DNA of 55,082 nucleotides from a bacterium (lineage in GTDB: Bacteria > 4484-113 > JAFGCY01), in assembly GCA_020440605.1 (NCBI GenBank), contig JAGRNT010000007.1:1-55082 (forward strand), written 5' to 3'. Below, piece by piece: positions 1 through 8,450 of this stretch. The stretch's first letter is position 1. Every line of letters starts with the position of its first letter. Below the pieces are notes generated by a model that did no database searches, was not told where the DNA came from, and was given only the letters and a program-made list of their open reading frames with translations. The translations under genes and the position numbers were made by a program.

Positions 1-737
1 ATGCGCTTGATCTGGTGGATGGCCTCCACTTCGTTCTTGGCCACCATGTGCGCCACGCCGCTCTTCTGGTTGTGCGTGACCGCCCCGCCCAGTTCCTCGA
101 AGGTGACCTCCTCATTGAGGACCTCCTTGATCACGTCAGGGCCGGTGAGGAACATGAAGCTCGTACCACGCACCATGAAGATGAAGTCCGTGAGCGCCGG
201 GCTGTAGACCGCGCCGCCGGCGCAGGGGCCCATGATCGCGCTGAGCTGCGGGATCACGCCGCTGGCCTTCACATTGCGGTAGAAGATGTCGGCGTAACCA
301 CCGAGGCCGACCACCCCTTCCTGGATGCGGGCGCCGCCGGAGTCGTTGATGCCGATCAGCGGGATGCCGCTCTTGATGCAGCTGTCCTGGATGAAGCAGA
401 TCTTCTTGGCATGCTGGATGCCGAGGCTGCCGCCCATCACGGTGAAGTCCTGCGAGTAGATGCCCACGCGCTTGCCGTCCACGGTGCCGAAGCCGGTGAC
501 GATGCCGTCGCCGAGGATGGAGCTGGATTCGGATGTGATGAACTTGCCGACTTCCTGGAAGCTGTCCGCATCAACAAGCAGCGCGATGCGTTCGCGGGCG
601 GTGAGCTTGTTGCGCTCATGCTGGCGGTCGATGGCCTCCAGCCCTCCGCCGAGCGCGGCCTTCTCATTCAGTTCCTTGAGTTTCTGGATGCGGATCTCGG
701 TGCTTCCCGAGCCCAGGTCCTTGAAATCCAGCGCCAT
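1..737 (-). CDS. Acyl-CoA carboxylase carboxyltransferase subunit (3' part beyond window edge)
   Basis: My translation of the minus strand gives a biotin-dependent carboxyltransferase of the PccB/MmdA/AccD5 type. These enzymes move CO2 from carboxybiotin to propionyl-CoA, acetyl-CoA or a related acyl-CoA in the cytoplasm. It begins [16 protein letters not shown], has the family segment [12 protein letters not shown] near residues 45-56, and shows the acyl-CoA oxyanion-hole region [12 protein letters not shown] near residue 130 and [14 protein letters not shown] near residue 170. The start at 737 is supported by GAGGGG six bases upstream. About 245 residues are visible, roughly half of the usual 510; the C-terminal half runs off the left edge. 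Substrate cannot be decided: propionyl-CoA carboxylase, methylmalonyl-CoA decarboxylase alpha and acetyl-CoA carboxylase all fit. Family assignment is very sure. Confidence 0.93.
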   Translation of the reverse strand, partial: MALDFKDLGSGSTEIRIQKLKELNEKAALGGGLEAIDRQHERNKLTARERIALLVDADSFQEVGKFITSESSSILGDGIVTGFGTVDGKRVGIYSQDFTVMGGSLGIQHAKKICFIQDSCIKSGIPLIGINDSGGARIQEGVVGLGGYADIFYRNVKASGVIPQLSAIMGPCAGGAVYSPALTDFIFMVRGTSFMFLTGPDVIKEVLNEEVTFEELGGAVTHNQKSGVAHMVAKNEVEAIHQIKR

Positions 738-777
738 TGGCTACCCCTCGTTTTGGTCTCAGTTTCGGGCGTTGCCT

Positions 778-783
778 ATTATA
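778..783 (-). promoter_or_regulatory. Perfect -10 hexamer upstream of the carboxyltransferase gene
   Basis: On the minus strand the hexamer TATAAT lies about 41 bases upstream of the carboxyltransferase start. I see no convincing TTGACA-like -35 at 16-18 bases, so the call rests on the -10 and its position. Confidence 0.5.
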
Positions 784-944
784 GTGGCTGCGGACTGTGA
801 GCTTGACGAGGAGCGAAAGCACCGGTCCTGAAAGGGATATAGATATATAAGGTATGTTTACCTATTTTTAATCAAAGCATGTGAACAAGATATTCTTTTT
901 TGAAATATCGGTCCAGGGGTGTAACATTTACGACACGGCCAAGT

Positions 945-950
945 TATAAT
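945..950 (+). promoter_or_regulatory. Candidate -10 for the pilin-like gene
   Basis: TATAAT on the plus strand, about 92 bases before the favoured TTG start at 1042. The -35 match (GTAACA, 921-926) is poor. If this promoter is used, the ATG at 955 would lie at or next to the transcription start, which argues against that longer start. Confidence 0.45.
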
Positions 951-1041
951 CTGCTTGAGATGCGGTATTCGGCATCCGGGCGTTGGGGATTTGCGCCGCG
1001 GAAGCCGGCTGTTTCAACCGGCGAAATCAAAGAGGAATGGA

Positions 1042-2223
1042 TTGACTGGCAGGACAAGGCAAGCTGCGGGACAGCCAGGGGCAACCCTGAAGCATGTCAG
1101 TGGCTTCACCCTGATCGAGCTGATGGTGGTGATCGTGATCATCGGGATCATCGCCGCGATCGCGCTGCCGAACTACGTCAAGATCAAGAACAAGGCCAAG
1201 GAAGCCGAAGTCAAGGCCAACGTCCACAACCTGCAGCTGCTGGTTGAACGCTTCGCGATTGACAACAAGGGCAACTACCCGGCCTATCTGATCGGTGGTG
1301 ACAACGCCAGCCTCGTGATTCCCGACAGCATTGACTTCAACGACGTACCGGTCGTGACCCCGACCCCGCAGGAGGATGCCTCGGATCCGCTGCTGCGCGA
1401 GGGCTATGTCGATGCCTACCCCCGCAACCCCTTCGTGAGCAACAGCAAGGCGGTGCAGCGCTTCCAGAAGGATGTCGGCGACCCGCTGCGCAACTCATTC
1501 ACCGTCAGCAATGAAGCCGGTACACGTTTCGGTCCGAATGGCAACCTGATCGGCAATACCCTGTGCGATCCGCGCTATGTCTACTGGAGCCCGGCACACA
1601 AGGAAGTGAATGCCGATGTGGCCCGCCATACCTGGGCTGACATCCAGTATGAGTTCTATGATGTCTGGGAAGGCAATCAGAGCAAGCCCTTCCTGCCCGG
1701 CAGCTTCTTCTACAAGTCCGCCGGTGAGATCATCGGAGCTCCCGACGAGCAGGGCCGGCGCGACGTGATCGACTACAACGGCAGGCGCGCCATCATCCCG
1801 CACAACAACCGCGATGAGGCTTCCTTCCCGCTCAGCCGCTCGATGTACATGCTCGGGGCCTGGGGCAGCAGCCGCACCAAGGGCATGGACGTGCTCGGCG
1901 AGGAACCGCTGGTGATCTTCCGCTACAAGGAACAGCAGCGCCGCAGCTATGCCCAGTTCGCCTTCTTCTTCGATCCGATGACCGAGAACTACAGCCTGCC
2001 GGGTGTCGGCCGCAATGACAACAAGATCGAGACCATGGCGATCCCCGCCTGGACCCGCGGCGTGAACAAGGGCCATGTCGGTCCGCTGTGGGGCAGCCCC
2101 TTCGGGTCCAGCGACACCGGAGCCGACCAGCTCAGCCTCGGCAATGCCAACGGTGTGCGCGACGCCATCGTGATCGTGCTGATGTCCGGTCTGGCAGATG
2201 GCGACGGCCAGATCGTCAAGTAG
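1042..2223 (+). CDS. Type IV pilin / pseudopilin-like protein, large
   Basis: The protein carries the class III (prepilin) signal HVSG|FTLIELMVVIVIIGIIAAIALPNY. The prepilin peptidase would cut between G and F and the following hydrophobic helix anchors pilins in the membrane before assembly. The mature part (about 370 residues) is much longer than a typical major pilin, so a minor pilin, pseudopilin or surface structural protein is likely. It starts with KIKNKAKEAEVKANVHNLQ, the usual amphipathic helix, and the C-terminal body is unfamiliar to me. I prefer the TTG at 1042 because GAGGAA lies just upstream and it gives a normal 21-residue leader; the ATG at 955 would add 29 residues of unlikely sequence. 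No other pilus genes are nearby, so the machinery must be encoded elsewhere. Confidence 0.8.
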   Translation: MTGRTRQAAGQPGATLKHVSGFTLIELMVVIVIIGIIAAIALPNYVKIKNKAKEAEVKANVHNLQLLVERFAIDNKGNYPAYLIGGDNASLVIPDSIDFNDVPVVTPTPQEDASDPLLREGYVDAYPRNPFVSNSKAVQRFQKDVGDPLRNSFTVSNEAGTRFGPNGNLIGNTLCDPRYVYWSPAHKEVNADVARHTWADIQYEFYDVWEGNQSKPFLPGSFFYKSAGEIIGAPDEQGRRDVIDYNGRRAIIPHNNRDEASFPLSRSMYMLGAWGSSRTKGMDVLGEEPLVIFRYKEQQRRSYAQFAFFFDPMTENYSLPGVGRNDNKIETMAIPAWTRGVNKGHVGPLWGSPFGSSDTGADQLSLGNANGVRDAIVIVLMSGLADGDGQIVK

Positions 2224-2332
2224 GCATCCGTACCCCCTCCAATTCTGTATCCCAAGTATATTTAACCTGAGCTCCGTCCTGCGCGCGCGGCGTTAGACTC
2301 CATGCATAACCGCTGACCGAAAGGAGTCAGTC

Positions 2333-2644
2333 ATGCATTTCGTTGTCTACGCCCGTCGCGGGGATTCCCAGGGATCCGTGATCGCCAGCCTGATCCGTTC
2401 GCTGCTCAGCAGCCACATGCTGGCAGGCCAGGTCCAGCTCGTCGATGACCCGGAGCTGCTGCGCATGAACTATGTGGAGGCCACACCGACCGTGATGCTG
2501 GACGGCAGCGTCATCTCCAGTGGCTGGAACCCGACCCGCAGTGAACTGGAAATGGCCATCGAGCGGCGCAGCCGCGCACTGGCGCTGAGCAGCAGCGTCT
2601 TCGGCAATCAGGGAGAGGTCCGGCGCTGGCGCCACTGGAGCTGA
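2333..2644 (+). CDS. Small thioredoxin-fold protein without CxxC (copy 1)
   Basis: A 103-residue protein with a strong ribosome-binding site (AAAGGAG). The pattern is beta strand HFVVYARRG, helix, strand QLVDDPELL, then EATPTVMLDG. That last segment matches the cis-proline loop of thioredoxin, glutaredoxin and KaiB folds. Where a glutaredoxin has CPYC, this protein has GDSQGS, so the redox-active cysteines are missing and thiol-disulfide exchange is unlikely. It is paralogous to the next gene (shared VYxxxGD, VDDPxLLxMN and EATPTVxLDG). Its C-terminal tail (SSSVFGNQGEVRRWRHWS) is not shared. A KaiB-like protein-interaction role is possible; the function is unknown. Confidence 0.75.
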   Translation: MHFVVYARRGDSQGSVIASLIRSLLSSHMLAGQVQLVDDPELLRMNYVEATPTVMLDGSVISSGWNPTRSELEMAIERRSRALALSSSVFGNQGEVRRWRHWS

Positions 2645-2748
2645 ACTGCTCCCGGGATTCCGCTCCAGCCGCATGCTCAAATTGCGGTTAAACTGTGTGT
2701 GGACACGCGCGGACCGGCAGACCGGGATCCTGACAGCACGGAGCAAGC

Positions 2749-3021
2749 ATGCAGTTCATTGTCTACACGAAGAAGGGCGATGCGATGAGCATGGCCATTG
2801 TCGGCCAGATCAGGGCCCTGCTGAGCGCAAAGGGGCTCAGTGCCCAGCTGCAGTTCGTCGACGACCCGGCGCTGCTGGCGATGAACGGGATAGAGGCGAC
2901 TCCCACCGTGGTGCTTGACGGCCTGCCGATCTGCCAGGGCTATGTGCCCTCGCGCACCGAACTGGAGAAGGCCGTGGAACGCCAGCTGCGGGCGATGGCC
3001 TCACGCGAGGTCGACCATTAA
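2749..3021 (+). CDS. Small thioredoxin-fold protein without CxxC (copy 2)
   Basis: A 90-residue paralogue of the gene 100 bases upstream, starting MQFIVYTKKGDAMSM, with VDDPALLAMNGIEATPTVVLDG carrying the cis-proline motif. The catalytic cysteines of glutaredoxin are replaced (YTKKGDAMS instead of YTKPGCPYC); the only cysteine is in LPICQG. RBS GGAG lies five bases before the ATG. Tandem duplication of a cysteine-free thioredoxin-like protein suggests binding rather than redox chemistry. It precedes metG, from which it is separated by about 90 bases containing a possible -10 (TATACT, 3072-3077), so the two need not be cotranscribed. Confidence 0.75.
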   Translation: MQFIVYTKKGDAMSMAIVGQIRALLSAKGLSAQLQFVDDPALLAMNGIEATPTVVLDGLPICQGYVPSRTELEKAVERQLRAMASREVDH

Positions 3022-3113
3022 CTGACCCGGCTCATCCCCGTCCCCCTGCGGCAGCAGGCGCCTGCGCTTGTTATACTTATCAGCCTGATAATCACAATCC
3101 AGGCAGCGGCAGC

Positions 3114-5150
3114 ATGAGCAGCGCAGACAACAGATACTATCTGACCACTCCCATTTATTACGTGAACTTCAAGCCGCATGTCGGCACGAGTTACACGACG
3201 ATCCTCGCCGACGTGACGATCCGCCACCGGCGCTTCATGGGTATGGATGCGATGTTCGTGACCGGCAGTGATGAGCACAGCCAGAACATCGCCGACCTCG
3301 CGGCGGCCGAGGGCAAGACCCCGCTGGCCTACTGCGACGAGATCATCCCCAAGTTCCGTGAATGCTGGGAGACCTGCCGGATCGGTGACTACCGCTTCGA
3401 GCGCACCAGTGATGAGCGGCACCATGCCCTCGTGCGCCGCTTCTGGCAGCGCATCTATGACAAGGGTGACGTCTACAAGGGCGAGTACAGCGGCTGGTAC
3501 CACACCTCTGACAACCGTTTCGTGGATGAGGATGAACTGCCGGAGAAGCCGGAGGAGCATCCCCGCCTTAAGTACATCACCGAGGAAGCCTATTACTTCC
3601 GGCTCAGTGAGTACCAGGACTGGCTGCTGAAGTTCCATGAGGCCTGCCCGGAATTCGTGGCTCCGGACTTCCGCCGCAATGAGATGCTGAGGCGCATCGA
3701 AGGCGGGCTGAAGGACATCTGCATCAGCCGCAGCGGCACGGACTGGGGCATCCGCCTGCCCTGGGATGAGGGGCATGTGTTCTACGTCTGGATCGAGGCC
3801 CTGCTGACCTACATGACGGGTAGCGGCTTTGACCTGGAGGCCTTCGAGCGCACGATCGTCGACGGCCGATCCACTGAGGTGCGCGAACCGCTGTGGGAAA
3901 CCACGCGCGCGGACCTCAGGACGCAGCCGGAGACGAACTACTGGCCCTGCGACCTGCACCTGATGGCCAAGGACATTCCCTGGTTCCACGTCGTGATCTG
4001 GCCGGCGATGCTCGCCAGCTACGGCGCTCCGCTGCCGAAGCAGGCCTACGTGCACGGCTACTGGAACTTCGACGGCGAGAAGATGAGCAAGAGCCTCGGA
4101 AACGTGGTGGATCCCTACGACTGCATCAAGCTGGTGGGTGTCGACGGCCTGCGCTACTTCCTGATGCGGGAGGTGCCGCTCGGGCTCGATGGCAACTTCA
4201 ACTTCGAGGCCCTGACCAGCCGCTTCAACTTCGATCTTGCCAACGATCTGGGCAACCTCGTGCACCGCACGGTGAGCATGATCCACCAGAGCTTCGAGGG
4301 CCGGGTGCCCGGCGTGCGCGCCGTGACCGACCTGGATGAAGCGCTGGAGAACCAGCGCCGCAGCACCGTGGAAAGCGTGCTGGCACGCTATGCCGAGCTG
4401 CGCTACAGCGAGATGCTGCAGGAACTGTGGGCGCTGATCGGCGAGGCCAACCGCTACATTGATGAAAAGAAGCCCTGGGAGCTTAAGAAGAATCCCGAGC
4501 GCCGTGACGAGATCAGCACGGTCTTCAACCGGCTCGTGAACCTGATCCGCAGCGTGCTGCTGCTGGCCGCCCCGGTGATTCCGGACGGTGCTTCGCAGTT
4601 CTGGCGGATCCTCAACCTGGAGGGTGATCCCGCGGAGCTGAAGGTGGATGCACTGCAGGTCATGATTGAGGAAGGGCACCAGCTCAACCCCAGCGAGCCC
4701 GTCTACCGCAGGCTTGACCTGGCGAAGCTGCGCGCGGAACAGGAGCAGGAAAAGGCCGCGGCCGGAGCTGCAGCCGCAGAGGGACCATCCGCTCCAGCAG
4801 AGGATGACAACGAGGATCTCGCAAATGTGATCACGATTGATGACTTCGTCAAGGTACAGCTGCGTGTGGCGCAGGTTGTCAAGGCGGAGAAGGTGGAGAA
4901 GGCCGACAAGCTGCTGTGCCTGCAGCTTGATGACGGCATGGGCGGGCGCCAGATCCTGGCGGGCATCGCCCAGTACTATTCCCCGGAGGAGCTCGTCGGA
5001 CGCCAGGTGGTGATTGTGGCCAACCTCGCTCCGCGCAAGCTGCGGGGGCTGATGTCCGAAGGCATGGTGCTGGCCGCCAGCGACTCCGAAGGCAGGCTGG
5101 CACTGATTTCACCGGCTGGAGAAGTATCGAACGGAGGCGAGGTGCGCTGA
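3114..5150 (+). CDS. metG: Methionyl-tRNA synthetase with C-terminal tRNA-binding domain
   Basis: This class I synthetase charges tRNA-Met with methionine in the cytoplasm. The N-terminal Rossmann domain opens with TTPIYYVNFKPHVGTSYTT, in the place of the usual PHIGHAYTT, so the HIGH signature reads HVGT. KMSKS is intact in FDGEKMSKSLGN near residue 325. The zinc-knuckle region (GWYHTSDNRFVDEDEL) lacks cysteines, as in the MetRS subgroup without zinc. From about residue 560 an Ala/Glu-rich linker leads to an OB-fold tRNA-binding domain (DFVKVQLRVAQVVKAEKVEKADKLL) of the Arc1p/Trbp111 type used for dimerisation and tRNA binding. Length 678 is normal for the fused form. It is followed directly by a lipoprotein gene. 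Confidence 0.95.
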   Translation: MSSADNRYYLTTPIYYVNFKPHVGTSYTTILADVTIRHRRFMGMDAMFVTGSDEHSQNIADLAAAEGKTPLAYCDEIIPKFRECWETCRIGDYRFERTSDERHHALVRRFWQRIYDKGDVYKGEYSGWYHTSDNRFVDEDELPEKPEEHPRLKYITEEAYYFRLSEYQDWLLKFHEACPEFVAPDFRRNEMLRRIEGGLKDICISRSGTDWGIRLPWDEGHVFYVWIEALLTYMTGSGFDLEAFERTIVDGRSTEVREPLWETTRADLRTQPETNYWPCDLHLMAKDIPWFHVVIWPAMLASYGAPLPKQAYVHGYWNFDGEKMSKSLGNVVDPYDCIKLVGVDGLRYFLMREVPLGLDGNFNFEALTSRFNFDLANDLGNLVHRTVSMIHQSFEGRVPGVRAVTDLDEALENQRRSTVESVLARYAELRYSEMLQELWALIGEANRYIDEKKPWELKKNPERRDEISTVFNRLVNLIRSVLLLAAPVIPDGASQFWRILNLEGDPAELKVDALQVMIEEGHQLNPSEPVYRRLDLAKLRAEQEQEKAAAGAAAAEGPSAPAEDDNEDLANVITIDDFVKVQLRVAQVVKAEKVEKADKLLCLQLDDGMGGRQILAGIAQYYSPEELVGRQVVIVANLAPRKLRGLMSEGMVLAASDSEGRLALISPAGEVSNGGEVR

Positions 5151-5194
5151 TGAACTCAGCCCGCATCCCTTCCGTCCATCTACGGGAGCGTAAC

Positions 5195-6154
5195 ATGTCC
5201 AGACTGATCAATACACTTGTCCTGTGCAGCATGAGCCTGCTGCTGCTGGCCGGCGGCTGCAACAAGGGCGGCAAAGAGAAGATCGACACCAGCAATGTCG
5301 AGCAGACGGCACCCAGCCTGAGCGCGGTTCCTGAGGCCGAGCAGCGCGACACCAGCCTGGAGCAGGAAGCCGCCTCGCGGCTGGAGCAGCAGCGTGAGGA
5401 GGTCCGCACGGAACTGATCGCGATGCTGCCTGAGTTCGAGTATGCCTATGACTCGGCCGGGGACAAGATCACCGGGGCCGGGCTGCCTCCCGCCGGTGTT
5501 GAGGTCCCGCCGCTGCTGGACAAGCTGGAGGAGCGGATCAAGAAGCTCAACAAGGCTCCTGGACAGTTGGAGTACCAGCAGATGGTGCGCGTGATGCTGA
5601 CCCAGTTCAAGAGTGCGGGCATGGCTGCTCAGGAACCCGCCGGTGATTCCGGCGGAACCCAGGTGGAGAACGCCTCCGGTTCCGGAGGGTCCGCCAAGGA
5701 CGACACGAATGAGCTCGGCCTGCGCAAGGCCCCGAAGGTCTATGGTGAATGGCGCAGCATCCGCGAGGAAAGTGACAAGTACACGATGTACCACGACGAG
5801 AACTACTACAAGCAGCTGCTGGTGTTCTACAACCGCAACTCCCAGTTCTCGACCTTCGCGCGTGGCCAGCAGATCAAGAACGACACATATGACTACCGCT
5901 ATGACCGCAACTCCGGTGAACTGCTGCTGACCGCCGAGGACGGCCGCTACACCATGAAGTTCCTCTGTTACGTGCGTGACAGTGAGCCGGGCCTGCTGTA
6001 TGTCCGTACCGAGAACGGTGGTGCCTATACCGTCTACGAGAAGCTCGGGCGCGGTGAGGAGCCGATCACGGAAGAGGAGAAGCAGGCCTTCCTTGACCTG
6101 CAGAAGGAGATCAGCGGCGGCAGCGGCGGCCAGGCCAAGAACGAGGGCCAGTAG
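5195..6154 (+). CDS. Lipoprotein of unknown function
   Basis: About 319 residues. The start at 5195 (MSRLINTLVLCSMSLLLL) is chosen because GGGAG lies upstream and it gives a clean lipoprotein signal ending AGGC; an upstream ATG at 5150 would prepend 15 charged residues. After the lipidated Cys comes a Glu/Gln-rich, probably helical section (residues about 20-150), then a Gly/Ser linker, then a compact Tyr-rich domain (YGEWRSIREESDKYTMYHD ... ELLLTAEDGRYTMKFLCYV) that looks beta-rich. The end is a Gly/Lys tail. I do not recognise the family. It starts only 44 bases after metG and may share its transcript. Confidence 0.7.
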   Translation: MSRLINTLVLCSMSLLLLAGGCNKGGKEKIDTSNVEQTAPSLSAVPEAEQRDTSLEQEAASRLEQQREEVRTELIAMLPEFEYAYDSAGDKITGAGLPPAGVEVPPLLDKLEERIKKLNKAPGQLEYQQMVRVMLTQFKSAGMAAQEPAGDSGGTQVENASGSGGSAKDDTNELGLRKAPKVYGEWRSIREESDKYTMYHDENYYKQLLVFYNRNSQFSTFARGQQIKNDTYDYRYDRNSGELLLTAEDGRYTMKFLCYVRDSEPGLLYVRTENGGAYTVYEKLGRGEEPITEEEKQAFLDLQKEISGGSGGQAKNEGQ

Positions 6155-6166
6155 TCCCGCCACTCG

Positions 6167-6195
6167 TTGACAGCCGGGGCGCGCTGGCTTATCAT
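6167..6195 (+). promoter_or_regulatory. Sigma-70-type promoter of the proline dehydrogenase gene
   Basis: A perfect -35 TTGACA (6167-6172) and -10 TATCAT (6190-6195) are separated by 17 bases. The start codon follows at 6289, leaving a 5' UTR of roughly 85-90 bases. This is one of the best promoter matches in the window. Confidence 0.7.
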
Positions 6196-6288
6196 CTGCG
6201 CGGTGATCCCCGAATACAGCCTGCCTGCGGCAAGCACCTCCCCTGATGAGGAGGACCCGCGACCGCGACCGTCCACGGAGGAACGGCC

Positions 6289-7191
6289 ATGAGCCTCTTC
6301 GACCGGATGGTGGTCGGCATGCTGCCCCTGGTGCCGCGCGGGATCGTGGGGATCGTGGCCAGCCGCTACGTGGCCGGCAACACCGTTGAGGATGCGATAA
6401 GTACGGCGCGCAGCCTGGCGGCGGAAGGGGCCGTGGCCACGATGGACATCCTCGGCGAGGAGGTCCGTGACGCTGCCGTGGCCGAGCGCTTCACCCTGCA
6501 ATACCTGCAGCTGGTTGATGCAATCGCCGCCGCCGGGATCAGTTCAACGGTCTCCGTGAAGCCGACGATGCTCGGACTGGACATCACGGAGGAGCTCTGT
6601 GAGCAGAACGTCGCAAGGCTCTGCGGGCATGCCAGCGAGCGCAGCGTGCGCGTCGCCATCGACATGGAGGACCATCCCACCACGGATTTCACGCTGGGCC
6701 TGCACATGCGCATGCGGGAGCGTTTTGGCAACGTCGGCACGGTGCTGCAGGCCTACATGCGGCGCACGTTGTCCGACATCGAAGCGCTGCCGGAGGGCCG
6801 GGAATGCCAGATCCGGCTCTGCAAGGGCATCTACGTGGAGCCCGAAAGCATTGCCTACAAGGGTTACGACGAGGTGCGGGCCAACTACCTGAAGGCACTC
6901 GAGGCGCTGTTCGAGCGCGGGATCTTCGTCGGCATCGCCACGCATGACGAGTACCTGGTGGACCGGGCGGTGGAGATCATCAAACGGCGCGGGCTGGAGC
7001 CGGACGCCTATGAATTCCAGATGCTGCTCGGGGTGCTGCCGCAGCTGCGTGCGAAGATCCTCGGGGGCGGGCATGCACTGAGAGTCTACATTCCCTACGG
7101 CCCGGACTGGTATGCCTACAGCGTGCGGCGTCTGCGCGAGAACCCGAAGGTGGCGCGGCACGTGATGCGGGCGATGATCGGGCTGCGCTGA
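6289..7191 (+). CDS. Proline dehydrogenase (monofunctional)
   Basis: A 300-residue FAD enzyme oxidising L-proline to delta-1-pyrroline-5-carboxylate, normally membrane-associated and feeding electrons to quinone. It shows the family's TIM-barrel landmarks: SVKPTMLGLD, DMEDHPTTDFTL, QAYMRRT, RLCKGIYVEPESIAYKG (the usual RLVKGAY strand), ATHDEYL and the C-terminal YAYSVRRLRENP, which carries the substrate-binding Arg pair. The length matches the small Thermus/Bacillus type rather than bifunctional PutA; no P5C dehydrogenase gene is adjacent. RBS GGAGGAAC precedes the ATG. The gene ends three bases before the convergent phosphatase stop codon. Confidence 0.93.
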   Translation: MSLFDRMVVGMLPLVPRGIVGIVASRYVAGNTVEDAISTARSLAAEGAVATMDILGEEVRDAAVAERFTLQYLQLVDAIAAAGISSTVSVKPTMLGLDITEELCEQNVARLCGHASERSVRVAIDMEDHPTTDFTLGLHMRMRERFGNVGTVLQAYMRRTLSDIEALPEGRECQIRLCKGIYVEPESIAYKGYDEVRANYLKALEALFERGIFVGIATHDEYLVDRAVEIIKRRGLEPDAYEFQMLLGVLPQLRAKILGGGHALRVYIPYGPDWYAYSVRRLRENPKVARHVMRAMIGLR

Positions 7192-7194
7192 CGC

Positions 7195-7677
7195 TCAGCA
7201 GGAAATGCGCTTGTCCAGGTGCAGGCTGTTCACGTATTCCTCGAATTCATTCAGGAACATTTCCTGCTGGCTGGACTGCACGTAGAACTTGTTGATGCGG
7301 CGCGTGTCCGCCAGGGCATCCGCCGCGCTCTTGCCCTGTACGATCTTGATCGCGCAGACGATGGTGCCCGTGCGTCCGAGCCCACCCTTGCAGTGCACCA
7401 GCACCGGACGCCCGCGCTCCATGTCCATCACCAGATGGCGGCAGAGCCGGTTGCAGTCCTCGACCCTCGGCACACCCATGTCCGGGATCGGGAAGTGGAT
7501 GACCTTGAATCCGAATCGGTCCATGGCCGGCGTGACAGGTTTCTCGGTGAGGGTCACGATCGTGATGATGCCCATCGTCCCGAAGAAGTCCATGTCATCC
7601 TCGAGCGGGCCCTGCATGCCGGGCAGGTCCGAGGCTGCAAGGCGGCTCTTGATGATCCATTCAAAACCAGTAATCAT
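7195..7677 (-). CDS. Dual-specificity phosphatase, module A
   Basis: A 160-residue cysteine-based protein phosphatase. The P-loop VLVHCKGGLGRTG fits HCx5R(S/T) with Cys nucleophile and Arg; the general-acid loop is PIPDMGVP. The N-terminus (ITGFEWIIKSRLAAS) resembles small archaeal and bacterial DSPs of the CDKN3/KAP-like kind. These dephosphorylate phospho-Ser/Thr/Tyr proteins in the cytoplasm. The start overlaps the ABC ATPase stop by four bases (ATGA), so translation is coupled. A close paralogue sits in the second module at 9422-9940 with an identical first 16 residues. It is the last gene of its module and ends almost against the convergent proline dehydrogenase. The enzyme class is secure; its target is unknown. 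Confidence 0.9.
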   Translation of the reverse strand: MITGFEWIIKSRLAASDLPGMQGPLEDDMDFFGTMGIITIVTLTEKPVTPAMDRFGFKVIHFPIPDMGVPRVEDCNRLCRHLVMDMERGRPVLVHCKGGLGRTGTIVCAIKIVQGKSAADALADTRRINKFYVQSSQQEMFLNEFEEYVNSLHLDKRISC

Positions 7678-8438
7678 GGCACCTGCTGTTCCTCTGAATC
7701 TGCTACTGGGAACGGACGGAGATCCAGGCGGCTGCTCAGCACACTGGCTGTGCTGCCCTGGTCCCGGATCCGTCCGTCCAGCAGCCGGACCGCATCCGTG
7801 CAGGTCCGGCTGATCGTCTGCTTGTTGTGGCTCACGAGCAGCAGGCTGCGGTCGGCAGGCAGTGCCTGCAGTTTCAGCGTCACTGCTTCGCGGAGCATGT
7901 CGTCCTCCAGCGCATCCGGTTCATCCAGCAGCAGCAGGCTTTCCCTGCCCGCCAGTGCCAGGCTGAATTCCAGCAGGCGGCGCAGATCGCCACCGGCTTG
8001 CGTTGCCAGTTCCTGCGTTGCCTCAATCAGCACCGGAATCAGGTCCGGCCGCTCCGGCCAGAGCTGCTGCAGCCGCCGGGCCCGCTGCTCAGGATCCAGT
8101 CCAAGACGTCTGGTCACGAGTTCCGCAAGCGGGATATCTCCGGGCCAGGCATTCTGCGGCATGTGATATATCGGCAGCAGGGAACGCTGGATCAGGCCGC
8201 TGACAACACTGGCGTGGCCGGGCCTGCCGGCGATGATGCTGAGCAGGGTACTCTTGCCGCTGCCTCCGGGCCCGGTCAGCGCAATGCGCTGGCCTGCTCG
8301 CAGGCTGAAACTGACCGCATGCAGCACCGGCTGCGAGCCGTGACTGGCACAAAGCTCACTTAGGTGCAGCAGCTCCTGGCCACCGCCGATGCCGGCGTGC
8401 CAGATTGTCCCGGTTGCGTGTCCATTGCTCTGGTTCAT
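7674..8438 (-). CDS. Soluble ABC-type ATPase, PstB-like, module A
   Basis: A 254-residue ATP-binding cassette with no membrane segments and no permease nearby. Visible motifs: Walker A GPGGSGKST (about residues 56-64), Q-loop region MPQNAWPGD, Walker B LLLLDEPD, and H-loop LLVSHNKQTISRTC. The overall order resembles PstB/phosphate-type ATPases. The family signature LSGGQ is not recognisable: the expected place reads GGDLRRLLEFSLALAG. A degenerate signature suggests a regulatory or switch ATPase rather than a transporter motor. Start MNQSNGHATG lies 12 bases after the roadblock-like gene, and its stop overlaps the phosphatase start (ATGA). It pairs with a paralogue at 9937-10707. Confidence 0.88.
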   Translation of the reverse strand: MNQSNGHATGTIWHAGIGGGQELLHLSELCASHGSQPVLHAVSFSLRAGQRIALTGPGGSGKSTLLSIIAGRPGHASVVSGLIQRSLLPIYHMPQNAWPGDIPLAELVTRRLGLDPEQRARRLQQLWPERPDLIPVLIEATQELATQAGGDLRRLLEFSLALAGRESLLLLDEPDALEDDMLREAVTLKLQALPADRSLLLVSHNKQTISRTCTDAVRLLDGRIRDQGSTASVLSSRLDLRPFPVADSEEQQVP

Positions 8439-8450
8439 CGGCTGCTGTGA

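Larger units (their letters stand above)
738..1041. other. AT-rich divergent intergenic region
   Basis: About 300 bases between divergent genes. It carries the minus-strand -10 at 778-783, an AT-rich stretch around 836-910 with runs such as TATATAA, and a plus-strand TATAAT at 945-950 that could serve the pilin-like gene (weak -35 GTAACA at 921-926, spacing 18). I see no ORF or terminator in it. Confidence 0.5.

Noticed and set aside
15..800. 261-codon plus-strand frame at the left edge
   Set aside because: Complementary to the carboxyltransferase, which translates to a well-known family on the minus strand.
3018..4679. 553-codon minus-strand frame opposite metG
   Set aside because: Shadow of methionyl-tRNA synthetase, whose motifs are unmistakable on the plus strand.
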